From positions 1-12,011 of the forward strand of contig CANJSR010000115.1 of the NCBI GenBank assembly GCA_947476855.1: DNA of 12,011 nt. Reading direction: 5' to 3'. Made by a program: the position numbers and the translations under genes. The notes under the pieces are model-generated. The model was not told the origin of the DNA, did no database searches, and was given only the letters and a program-made list of their open reading frames with translations. Positions 6,061-12,011 of the stretch are shown here, in pieces (positions within the stretch are counted from its first letter, which is position 1; every line of letters starts with the position of its first letter). Source of the DNA: Acetobacteraceae bacterium (GTDB taxonomy: Bacteria; Pseudomonadota; Alphaproteobacteria; Acetobacterales; Acetobacteraceae).

Positions 6061-9000
6061 GGCCTGCGCGAGATACAGTGGCGGTGCCCCGATCCGGATT
6101 TCCAGGATCGCCGGCCCGCCAGCTTCCAGCGGCAGCAGCGCATCCCCCTTGGTCCAGCGCCACAGCGTGGCGTCGTCCCGTTCCGCGGTCCACCAGCCGT
6201 CGCTCAGGCCGGGGTGATCCGGGGGCAGGACCTGGACGCCGCCGTCCCGCCGGATCGTGATCCCGCGCACAGCCACGCCCAGGCCACGCCGGTCGCTGAC
6301 CCAGGGATGGATCGCATGCGGGGCGCAGGCGCGGGAGAGCAGGCGGACCGATCCCGACCGGGCCGGAATCGCGAAGACATGGACGCCGGCGCGGACCGAG
6401 ATCGGGCGCAGATCCCGCCCGTCCACCCGCACCCGCAAATCCGGATCGTCGGTCGTCGGCGTGTCCTGGATGACGGTCCGGCCGGCCAGCCGGTTCCAGA
6501 CCGGGCGCACGCGGTCCGGATCGGCCGCGAAGGGCAGGCAGGATTGCGCGTCCCGGCGCGCCTGGTCGTTGCCCGCTCCGAAATCGGGATGCAGGGTCAA
6601 AGGCAGGCCGGCATTGGCGAAGATCGAACGGTTGCCGGTGTCGAGGTAGGATTCCGCCGCCATCCCCTCGGCCAGCAGCAGGTCATGCGAGTCGAGTTCG
6701 ACATGGTAGTACGTGACCGACGCGCAGGCCGCGTCCTGGCGGATGGTGGTCCCGTTGGTCAGCAGCCGCACCGGGATCAGCATGCCGTCGAGCGCCAGGG
6801 CGTGCTCGGGTGACAGGCGCACCGCGCGTGCCGGGATGCCGGGGGCGATGGCGTCGGGCGCGACCTCGATCGGTTGCGCGACGGCGGGGTCCTGGTGGCG
6901 CCGCAGGTCCAGATGCCGCCAGCCCACCCATTTCACCCGACGGGCCGGTCCGGCGGCGGTCAGCACCTGGTCGCCCTCGGCCAGGTTTTCCACGGCGACC
7001 GGGCCATCCGGCGTGTCGAGGCGGGTGCCGGCGGCGAAGCAGGCCAGGTCGGTGGTGATGAAGTCGCCATCCACCTCATCGGTGATGAAGAAGCTGGCGG
7101 TGGAATAGTCGATCGACGGATCGAGCAGCAGGGAGATGTCCGGGCCGCCGGATCGGTCGATGAACAACGTCCCGACATTGATGACCGAGGCCGACAGGAC
7201 ATCGGTGATCCCGCTCAGGTCGATCGTGTCGCCGGCATAGAAGTTCATCAGCAGGCCGCTGAACGCGTCCGGCGCGAGGCTGAGTTCGGCGTCACCCGCG
7301 CCAAAGACGATGGTCTGGCCGGCATCGACGGTGCCCGCCGTCTCCAGCAGGCCGCCGCCGCCGATCACGACCCGCCCGGTGCCCAGAAGGTCCTGCACCG
7401 ACATCGTCGCGGGGGCGAGGCGGATGGTCCCGCTGTTGGTGATCTGCCCCGTCGCGGACAGGGTCCCGCCCAGAAGGGTGAGGGAGCCGTCGTTGGTCAG
7501 GTTGGTATAGGCGTCGATCGTGTTGGCGCCGGTGAACGCCCATCTGGCGCCGACGTTGATCCCGATCGTGGTGAAGTTGATGAAGTCGGTCCCGATCCCC
7601 GTCAGCGTGCCAATGGAGGCGCTGGAGGTCAGCTCCATCGTGCTGGTGCCAGCCGACCCGGCGCCGTTGCCGCCATCCACCACGCCGGTGAAGACGGCGC
7701 CGGCCTCGATGCCGAGGAAGTTGGTCTGGTCCATGGCGAACAGCGCGGCCGTGCCGCCGAGGCCAATGATGGTGCCGGCGTTGGTCAGCGCGTTGACCGT
7801 TCCGAACAGCCCGATGCCGGTATAGCCGGAGATCAGCCCGCCGGCCTGGTTGGTGACGTCGTTCTCCGCGTAGGACCAGATGCCGTGCCCGGTGGCGTAG
7901 GTCGGGTTGCCCGTGATCGTGCCGGCGTTGGAGACGGTCAGGCTGCCTCCGTACTCTGCCATGATGGCGGAGGAGCCGCGGATGGTGCCGGAGCCGAGGT
8001 TGGTGATCGTCCCGTCGCCGAACAGGTAGATGCCGTGGCCGCAGCCGCAGTCCGACTGGCCGGAGATCAGGCCGGCGTTGCTGATCGTGAGCACCTCGCC
8101 ATAGGTGTAGTTGGCGAACAGGCCGAAGTAGCCGGTGATCGATCCGCCGGCGTGGTTGGTGATGGTCCCGCCGGCGCCAAGGTAGATGCCCGCCGAAAGG
8201 GGGCCGGCGGTATCGCCGGCGATGAGGCCGGCGTTGGTGACGGTGATCGGGGCGGCGCCACTCTGGATCGCGGTGCGGCCGGAGATCGTCCCGCCGGCGT
8301 GGTTGGTGATCTGGGCATCGAAGGTCGCCGAGATGCCGCCCATCCCGTAGTCGCTGCCGCCTTCGATGAGGCCGCTGTTGTCGACGACAACCAGGACGGC
8401 CTTGGACATGATCCCGTACTCGGCCGAGATGGTGGCGCCGACCCGATTGGTGACCGAGGACGTGCCGGACACCGCGATCGCGGTCCCGTAGGACCCGGTG
8501 GCAGTGATGAGACCGGCGTTGTCGATCGTTATCTCGTCGCCGGTGACGCCGACAGTACCGGTGATGGTGCCGGTGGCCTCGTTCTCCACCAGGCCGCCGG
8601 CGAACAGGCCGACCCCGATATTGCCGCCATCGACCAGGCCCGCGTTGGTCAGCGTGGCCGGCGCGTAGACCATGATGACGCCACCGGCCGTCCCCAACAG
8701 CACGCCCGAGGCCTTGTTGGTGATCGTGCCGCCACCCTGCAGGTAGATCGCCGCGTCCGAGCCGTTGATCGTGCCGGCGTTGCTGACGGACAGGGCCCCG
8801 TCGGGTCCGCCCTCGACACCGTATCGCCCGGTCAGCACGCCGGTCGTTTCATTGATGACGGTGCCGCCGTCGCGCAGATAGATTCCCGCCTCGGTGCCGT
8901 TGATGGAGCCGCCATTGGTGACGGTCATCAGCGATCCGGATGTGGCGGCGATTCCGTTGTATCCGGTCAGCGTGCCGCCGGCCCGGTTGGTGACGGTGCC

Positions 9001-9600
9001 GCCCGCGCTGGCGGCGATGGCCGCGCCGATGGTGCCGCCGCTGATGAACCCGGCATTGTCGGCGATCAGCAGGCCGCCGGCGGCGATGCCGTACTGGCCG
9101 GTGATGCGGCCGGTGGCGAGGTTGGTGACGGACCCGCCGCCGATCAGCACGACGCCGGTGCCCGAGAGGCTGGCCTGGATCGTTCCCGCGTTGCTGACGG
9201 TCGCCGCTTCCGACGCCATGATGCCGTGGGTGCCGATGATGCTGCCGGTCGCCTGGTTGGTGACCGTTCCGTTGGTCAACACGATGCCGGCCCCGCCGGC
9301 GCCGCTGGTGATCGTGCCGGCGTTCACCACCAGCCCGGTACCGCCGTTGATCTGGATGCCGTTCTGGGTGCCGCTGATCCGGCGGTTCAACAGGTTGGTG
9401 ATCGTGCCGCCCGCGGCCAGATCGATCGCGGCGAGGGTCGTAGAGCGGACGAAGCCGTTGTTGGTGATCGTCCAGGCGTTGGAATTGGCGCCGTACAGCC
9501 CCTCCAGCAGCCGAGCGCCGCCGGCGATGACGGTGTCGATCTCGGCCGGCAGCGACAGGGTGACGGTCGAGGTGAAGGTGGAGGTGATCGTATTGACCAT
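6055..9600 (-). CDS. Large beta-helix repeat protein with a Hint (intein/hedgehog-like) domain and C-terminal beta-rich tail
   Basis: 1181 residues, probably a secreted or surface protein. Residues about 44-620 are 12 composite repeats of 45-52 aa; each pairs a TxTNxAGGxIxG half with a VxNAGxIxG half, as in right-handed beta-helix autotransporter passengers. Residues 620-850 are a linker with further beta repeats, including a segment FSGLLMNFYAGDTIDL. A Hint_2-like domain spans about 852-990: catalytic-type C854 in CFAAGTRLDTPDG, H933 in SPEHAL, and YYHVELDSHD (966-973). The tail (~1060-1175) is beta-rich and ends with WRWTKGDALLPL. Only one stop-free frame fits; GAAGG lies 7 nt before the ATG, and an in-frame TAG lies further upstream with no ATG between. 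No signal peptide, membrane anchor or autotransporter barrel is visible, so the export route is unknown. By Hint-family chemistry, self-cleavage before C854 is possible but unproven. A promoter lies upstream at 9768-9796. The 918-residue open frame on the opposite strand is a shadow. Confidence 0.88.
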   Translation of the reverse strand: MVNTITSTFTSTVTLSLPAEIDTVIAGGARLLEGLYGANSNAWTITNNGFVRSTTLAAIDLAAGGTITNLLNRRISGTQNGIQINGGTGLVVNAGTITSGAGGAGIVLTNGTVTNQATGSIIGTHGIMASEAATVSNAGTIQASLSGTGVVLIGGGSVTNLATGRITGQYGIAAGGLLIADNAGFISGGTIGAAIAASAGGTVTNRAGGTLTGYNGIAATSGSLMTVTNGGSINGTEAGIYLRDGGTVINETTGVLTGRYGVEGGPDGALSVSNAGTINGSDAAIYLQGGGTITNKASGVLLGTAGGVIMVYAPATLTNAGLVDGGNIGVGLFAGGLVENEATGTITGTVGVTGDEITIDNAGLITATGSYGTAIAVSGTSSVTNRVGATISAEYGIMSKAVLVVVDNSGLIEGGSDYGMGGISATFDAQITNHAGGTISGRTAIQSGAAPITVTNAGLIAGDTAGPLSAGIYLGAGGTITNHAGGSITGYFGLFANYTYGEVLTISNAGLISGQSDCGCGHGIYLFGDGTITNLGSGTIRGSSAIMAEYGGSLTVSNAGTITGNPTYATGHGIWSYAENDVTNQAGGLISGYTGIGLFGTVNALTNAGTIIGLGGTAALFAMDQTNFLGIEAGAVFTGVVDGGNGAGSAGTSTMELTSSASIGTLTGIGTDFINFTTIGINVGARWAFTGANTIDAYTNLTNDGSLTLLGGTLSATGQITNSGTIRLAPATMSVQDLLGTGRVVIGGGGLLETAGTVDAGQTIVFGAGDAELSLAPDAFSGLLMNFYAGDTIDLSGITDVLSASVINVGTLFIDRSGGPDISLLLDPSIDYSTASFFITDEVDGDFITTDLACFAAGTRLDTPDGPVAVENLAEGDQVLTAAGPARRVKWVGWRHLDLRRHQDPAVAQPIEVAPDAIAPGIPARAVRLSPEHALALDGMLIPVRLLTNGTTIRQDAACASVTYYHVELDSHDLLLAEGMAAESYLDTGNRSIFANAGLPLTLHPDFGAGNDQARRDAQSCLPFAADPDRVRPVWNRLAGRTVIQDTPTTDDPDLRVRVDGRDLRPISVRAGVHVFAIPARSGSVRLLSRACAPHAIHPWVSDRRGLGVAVRGITIRRDGGVQVLPPDHPGLSDGWWTAERDDATLWRWTKGDALLPLEAGGPAILEIRIGAPPLYLAQAA
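6631..7047 (-). other. Hint_2-like domain within the beta-helix protein
   Basis: Codes for residues about 852-990. It begins with the block-A-like motif LACFAAGTRLDTPDGPVAVE (C854 codon at 7039-7041). Next come EGDQVLTAAGPARRVKWVGW, a block-B-like SPEHALALDG with H933, and an F-block-like YYHVELDSHDLLLAEG. These are the elements needed for an N-S acyl shift in inteins and hedgehog proteins. There is no C-terminal Asn plus Cys/Ser/Thr splice junction that I can identify, so simple N-terminal cleavage or ligation to a nucleophile is more plausible than full splicing. Confidence 0.8.
7741..9405 (-). repeat. Twelve degenerate 135-156 bp tandem coding repeats (45-52 aa period)
   Basis: Encodes residues 66-620 of the beta-helix protein. 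The repeat-marking Asn of the TxTN half falls at 69, 115, 160, 205, 250, 295, 340, 385, 433, 482, 534 and 584. The Asn of the NAG half falls at 93, 137, 182, 229, 274, 319, 361, 408, 456, 508, 558 and 607. From 115 to 385 the spacing is exactly 45 residues six times in a row; later units grow to 48-52. The DNA copies are clearly diverged rather than identical, so this is an old duplication array held by structure, not a recent expansion. Confidence 0.85.
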
Positions 9601-9640
9601 CGGGGCGCCTTCGGGCTGTCGGGAGAGTAGGGGCGGGCGA

Positions 9641-9721
9641 TCAGCCTGGACGGGCTGTGGCTATGCGTATGCGGCGGTCGGTCAGGCCTGGCGACAATGG
9701 CGGACCGCGATCGGGGGTCAC
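9641..9721 (-). CDS. Possible 26-residue leader ORF upstream of the beta-helix/Hint gene
   Basis: A GTG at 9721-9719 is preceded by a perfect AGGAGG (9732-9727 on the minus strand) with a 5-nt gap. It opens 26 codons ending in TGA at 9643-9641. The product would be small and basic/proline-rich (it starts MTPDRGPPL), with no recognised family. It lies between the predicted promoter and the large gene, about 40 nt before the latter's start and in a different frame. The good ribosome site is the main support; it may be a regulatory upstream ORF or chance. Confidence 0.3.
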   Translation of the reverse strand: MTPDRGPPLSPGLTDRRIRIATARPG

Positions 9722-9767
9722 GGCTGCCTCCTGTGTCACGCTGTATGCGACAAACTCATGTGACTGG

Positions 9768-9796
9768 ATGATACCCAAATTGAGGATTGTTCACAA
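9768..9796 (-). promoter_or_regulatory. Sigma70-like promoter for the beta-helix/Hint gene
   Basis: On the minus strand, TTGTGA (9796-9791) and TATCAT (9773-9768) are separated by exactly 17 nt, matching 4 of 6 and 5 of 6 consensus bases. This is an AT-richer patch in the 326-nt gap (9601-9926) between the terC terminator and the beta-helix gene. Transcription would start near 9761, giving a 5' leader of about 160 nt. An ATACGTAT palindrome (9803-9810) lies just upstream of the -35 element. Confidence 0.5.
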
Positions 9797-9875
9797 CGTT
9801 TGATACGTATGGCGACATTGGGGGTCGCGGATGGTTCCGCCGGGCGGACGTCAACAGGGGTGTCCCCAAACGCAA

Positions 9876-9899
9876 CGCGGCGCCCCGAGGGACGCCGCG
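9876..9899 (-). terminator. Hairpin terminator after the TerC gene
   Basis: The arms 9876-9886 and 9889-9899 can form a GC-rich stem with one C/A mismatch and a tight loop, 28 nt after the terC stop codon. On the minus strand it is followed by GTTGCGTTTGGGG, a weak T-tract. Its position between terC and the downstream promoter fits a transcription end. Confidence 0.5.
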
Positions 9900-9926
9900 C
9901 TTTCGTTGACAGCCAGGAAGAAGCGA

Positions 9927-10838
9927 TCAGATGCCCTGGGTCTGCCGAGCATTGGCCAGGCGCTGCTCGCGGATCCACAGGAAGCCGAGGGCCAGCGGCA
10001 CCCAGCCCACCCAGCGCACGGCGTTCAGCACCTGCGCGCCGGTTTCGGTCGCGGACAGGTAGTTCAGCTTGGTGTGCAGCAGGGTGCCGGCGACTTCCAC
10101 GCCCAGCAGCCAGATCATCAGGGCCGGCAGCAGGATGGTAATGGCCTGCATCCGCTCGGACAGGCGGGCCGCGATCCAGGGGGCCATCGCCACCGAGAAG
10201 ATCAGGATCGCCGTGACCATCTTGAGCGCGGGGTGGGTCTGGAACCAGGTGGCCAGGAAGGGCTCCCGGATGATCATGGTATAGGCGGTCCAGGCCAGCA
10301 CGGCGCCGCCCAGCAGGATGACGGCGGGGAAGCGGTCGACCAGCTTGATGACCAGGTGGCTGCCCCAGACGATGATCGGCACGCTGATGGCCAGGCCCAG
10401 GACCAGCAGGAACATGCTGCCCTTGGCGGCGCCGCCGATGGCGATCACGTTGTCGACGCCCATGACGGCGTCGGCGATGACGACCGTGCGGATCGCGCTG
10501 AACAGCGAGGTTACAGGGGCGTTGGCGAGCTTTTCCTCATGCACCGCCATGTCCGAGCCGGGGGTCAGCAGCTTTCGCGCGATCCAGACAAGGGCGAGGC
10601 CGCCGGCGAGCATGAAGCCGGGGACGGCGAGGATATAGACCACGACCATGGCCATGGCGGCACGGATGGCGATGGCGCCGAACGTGCCCCAGAAGATGAC
10701 CTTGTTCTGCTGGTCCTTCGGCAGGTTGCGGGCAACCAGGCCGATGATGAGGGCGTTGTCGCCCGCGAGCACGAGGTCGATCAGAACGATGGCGAGCAGG
10801 GCCGAGAAGAACGCGGCCGAGAAGAATTCCATTTCCAT
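9927..10838 (-). CDS. TerC-family integral membrane protein (probable metal ion exporter)
   Basis: 303 residues, inner membrane. TerC/Alx/YjbE-family proteins are multi-pass membrane proteins; several are linked to Mn2+ efflux or metal loading of exported proteins, others to tellurite resistance. The two family signatures are IDLVLAGDNALIIG (20-33) and IADAVMGVDNVIAIG (121-135), whose Asp/Asn residues in membrane segments are the likely ion-binding sites. About seven to nine hydrophobic stretches are visible. The part beyond ~200 (IFSVAMAPWIAARL, ITILLPALMIWLLGVEVAG, VGWVPLALGFLWI) makes it longer than the ~220-aa YjbE type. I start it at 10838 (MEMEFF), because GGAG lies 6 nt upstream; an ATG at 10877 exists but has no such site and adds a polar, non-conserved 13 residues. 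It lies downstream of a small membrane protein gene and a structured 173-nt leader. Substrate is inferred only. Confidence 0.9.
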   Translation of the reverse strand: MEMEFFSAAFFSALLAIVLIDLVLAGDNALIIGLVARNLPKDQQNKVIFWGTFGAIAIRAAMAMVVVYILAVPGFMLAGGLALVWIARKLLTPGSDMAVHEEKLANAPVTSLFSAIRTVVIADAVMGVDNVIAIGGAAKGSMFLLVLGLAISVPIIVWGSHLVIKLVDRFPAVILLGGAVLAWTAYTMIIREPFLATWFQTHPALKMVTAILIFSVAMAPWIAARLSERMQAITILLPALMIWLLGVEVAGTLLHTKLNYLSATETGAQVLNAVRWVGWVPLALGFLWIREQRLANARQTQGI

Positions 10839-10842
10839 TTGA

Positions 10843-11013
10843 GACTCCAACGAACAACGGTAAGGGAACGGCCCCATGGGGGGCCGAGCGCTTCCGGGCG
10901 GCGGCGGCGCGCTGGATCAGCGCGCGCGCAGCGAGGCCACGGAAATATCCGACGCGCGTGCTCCGTTTCCGCGATTGCGGATCGAGGTACGCGGGTCGGC
11001 CGTTGTTGGAGTC
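10843..11013 (-). promoter_or_regulatory. Structured leader of the TerC gene with an SD-sequestering inverted repeat
   Basis: In the minus-strand RNA, GACUCCAACAACGG (11013-11000) can pair with CCGUUGUUCGUUGGAGUC (10860-10843), as 9 bp plus 5 bp around a 4-nt bulge. The 3' arm contains the terC Shine-Dalgarno GGAG (10848-10845). The 5' arm begins inside the upstream gene's stop codon. Between the arms are further helices: CCGACCCGCG (10999-10990) with CGCGCGTCGG (10958-10949, one mismatch), enclosing CCGC-AATC-GCGG (10980-10969); and CGGCCCC-CCAT-GGGGCCG (10886-10869). The yybP-ykoY riboswitch core is not seen. Confidence 0.5.
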
Positions 11014-11353
11014 AGATTGGCACTTTCCCCAGGCCCCGGATGAGGGCGGAGACCATGGTGCGGAGGGCTGCCCGGATTTCGGTCCGGATGACGCTGACAG
11101 CCAAGGCGACGGCCCCGGCGGCGAGCATCATTTCAAGCAGCGACCAGTGCTGGAAGGCGATGACCGCGCTTTCCCCGCCCATGTCGAACAATGCGAGTTC
11201 CATCCCCGCCTCCCCCAGGAGGATCGGGCCGACGATGTCGCCGAGGACCGCGAGAAGCATGATTCCGATCACGGCGCAGAGGAAGACGTCTCCACTCGAC
11301 GATGTCGAATGGACGGCCTCCCTGGCTCTCTGTGATCGGTGGATCAGCTTCAT
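11012..11353 (-). CDS. Small hypothetical membrane protein
   Basis: 113 residues, not recognised. A polar, basic N-terminus (MKLIHRSQRAREAVHS) is followed by two hydrophobic segments, about 22-46 (VFLCAVIGIMLLAVLGDIVG) and 71-89 (SLLEMMLAAGAVALAVSVI), then a basic amphipathic tail (IRTEIRAALRTMVSALIRG). This fits a two-helix inner-membrane protein. Only a weak GAG lies upstream of the ATG. It follows a terminator-like hairpin after the dihydroorotase gene and precedes terC by 173 nt on the same strand, so the two may be co-transcribed. The overlapping plus-strand frame shows no recognisable domain. Hydrophobic pattern and position support it being real, but no family match is claimed. Confidence 0.6.
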   Translation of the reverse strand: MKLIHRSQRAREAVHSTSSSGDVFLCAVIGIMLLAVLGDIVGPILLGEAGMELALFDMGGESAVIAFQHWSLLEMMLAAGAVALAVSVIRTEIRAALRTMVSALIRGLGKVPI

Positions 11354-11374
11354 GCGGTCACTCTGCCAAAATTG

Positions 11375-11407
11375 TTCCGGGTGTCAAGGCTAATCGGACA
11401 CCCGGAA
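11375..11407 (-). terminator. Rho-independent terminator after the dihydroorotase gene
   Basis: TTCCGGGTGTC and GACACCCGGAA (11375-11385 and 11397-11407) form a perfect 11-bp stem with an 11-nt loop. On the minus strand it is followed by CAATTTTGG. It starts 10 nt after the dihydroorotase stop codon. A second inverted repeat, CAAGGCT (11385-11391) with AGCCTTG (11407-11413), overlaps it and would compete for the same bases. Confidence 0.65.
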
Positions 11408-11417
11408 GCCTTGTCAT

Positions 11418-12011
11418 TCAGCCGATGAACTTCGCGAGCTTGCCGATCGGCTCGCCCTGCACTTCGTCATCGCGCATCACCACGTTGCCGCGGATGATGG
11501 TGGCGACCGGCCAGCCGGTGATGTCCATCCCGGCGAAGGGGGTCCAGCCGGCGGGGCAGATGATCCAGGATTCCTCGATCCGCCGCTGCTTCTTCATGTC
11601 CACGATCGTGAAGTCGGCGTCGTTGCCGGCGGCGAGCCGGCCCTTGCCGACGGCGCCATAGACCCGCGCCGGGCCGGCCGACATCATGTCCACCATGCGC
11701 GACAGCGACAGGCGGCCGGCGTTGACGTGGTTCAGCATGACCGGGACCAGCGTCTGCACACCGGTCAGGCCGGAGGCACAGTTCGGCCAGGGCAGCATCT
11801 TCTTTTCCCGCGCATGCGGGGCGTGGTCGGACCCGATGGTGTCCACCAGCCCGTCATTCACGGCGCGCCAGGCGGCGTCCATGTGCCTCTGGCCGCGGAT
11901 CGGCGGGTTCATGACGGCGAAGCCACCCAGTTTTTCGTAGCACTCGGGCGCGACCTGGGTCAGGTGGTTGACCAGCACCTCGGCCGTCGCGATGTCGCGG
12001 TAATCCTTCAG
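11418..12011 (-). CDS. pyrC: Dihydroorotase, C-terminal part (5' end outside window)
   Basis: Amidohydrolase-superfamily enzyme of pyrimidine synthesis that interconverts carbamoyl-aspartate and dihydroorotate in the cytosol. The frame is open to base 12011, so the ATG at 11978 is internal; 197 residues are visible. Diagnostic features are VMNPPIRGQRH, the catalytic Asp motif TIGSDHAPHAREKK, the loop GLTGVQTLVPVMLNHV, and the C-terminal small beta domain with GKGRLAAGNDADFTIVDM and GWPVATIIRGNVVM. The N-terminal metal-binding HxH and carbamylated Lys are outside the window. The pattern resembles the alphaproteobacterial dihydroorotase form that is close to allantoinase/hydantoinase, so a related cyclic amidohydrolase is the main alternative. 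No partner pyrimidine gene is visible in the window. Confidence 0.82.
   Translation of the reverse strand: MKDYRDIATAEVLVNHLTQVAPECYEKLGGFAVMNPPIRGQRHMDAAWRAVNDGLVDTIGSDHAPHAREKKMLPWPNCASGLTGVQTLVPVMLNHVNAGRLSLSRMVDMMSAGPARVYGAVGKGRLAAGNDADFTIVDMKKQRRIEESWIICPAGWTPFAGMDITGWPVATIIRGNVVMRDDEVQGEPIGKLAKFIG

Noticed and set aside
6874..9630. 918-residue open frame on the plus strand, antisense to the Hint gene
   Set aside because: It follows from the high GC content and the repeated codons of the minus-strand beta-helix gene. Its translation is rich in G/D/R/A with no domain, while the minus strand gives a recognisable repeat and Hint architecture.
10839..10877. TerC start at the upstream ATG (10877)
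   Set aside because: The ATG at 10838 has GGAG at a good distance, and the extra residues are polar, unlike the hydrophobic N-terminus expected of the family.
10839..11011. yybP-ykoY manganese riboswitch before terC
   Set aside because: The leader is structured and the gene is a typical riboswitch target, but the conserved GGGGAGUA-type core could not be found on the minus strand.
11359..11387. TTGACA on the minus strand as a promoter -35 for the small membrane protein gene
   Set aside because: The hexamer lies inside the arm and loop of the strong terminator hairpin, and the matching -10 (AGAGTG) is poor; it would also start transcription at the ATG itself.
9831..11393. 520-residue open frame on the plus strand across the terC region
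   Set aside because: Antisense shadow of the TerC-family gene, whose signatures DNALIIG and DAVMGVDN are clear on the minus strand; the plus-strand translation is low-complexity and polar.

Overview
The window is GC-rich, densely coded chromosomal DNA, most likely from an alphaproteobacterium of the Acetobacteraceae/Rhodospirillales. This rests on remembered family resemblance: a Hint_2-type domain with an Acetobacteraceae-like C-terminal tail, a DUF1127 protein, alphaproteobacterial-style UvrD and dihydroorotase sequences, and a CCCTCCCC-TTGC-GGGAGGGG palindromic repeat. No search was run. No IS element, phage gene, CRISPR array, tRNA or rRNA was seen.

Left half (1-6048), mostly on the plus strand. 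The C-terminal part of a UvrD/PcrA helicase runs in from the left edge. A pair of facing REP-like palindromes follows, then prmA (ribosomal protein L11 methyltransferase). A DUF1127 small protein on the minus strand converges on prmA, and a hairpin lies between them. The divergent region 3260-3451 carries a perfect DnaA-box 9-mer and a 13-bp palindrome centred on GANTC. It leads into a three-domain aminopeptidase P, whose stop overlaps the start of an MBL-fold hydrolase by one base; these two form a translationally coupled pair.

Right half (6055-12011), all on the minus strand. Read in the direction of transcription it starts with the C-terminal end of a dihydroorotase (runs off the right edge) and its terminator. 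Next comes a small two-helix membrane protein, then a 173-nt structured leader and a TerC-family membrane transporter with its own terminator. After that are a good sigma70-like promoter, a possible 26-residue leader ORF, and an 1181-residue protein. That protein is built of 12 composite beta-helix repeats, a spacer, a Hint (intein/hedgehog-like) domain and a C-terminal beta-rich tail. Its stop codon shares a compact hairpin with the stop of the MBL gene.

The two most interesting items are these. (1) The beta-helix/Hint protein has a strikingly regular 45-residue period and an apparently complete Hint motif set, but no visible signal peptide or translocator. (2) The terC leader contains an inverted repeat that, in the RNA, would pair the region just after the upstream gene's stop codon with the terC Shine-Dalgarno sequence. 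That is a plausible translational switch or coupling device, and it does not match the yybP-ykoY manganese riboswitch consensus that precedes some terC genes. The remaining genes are ordinary housekeeping or metabolic genes.
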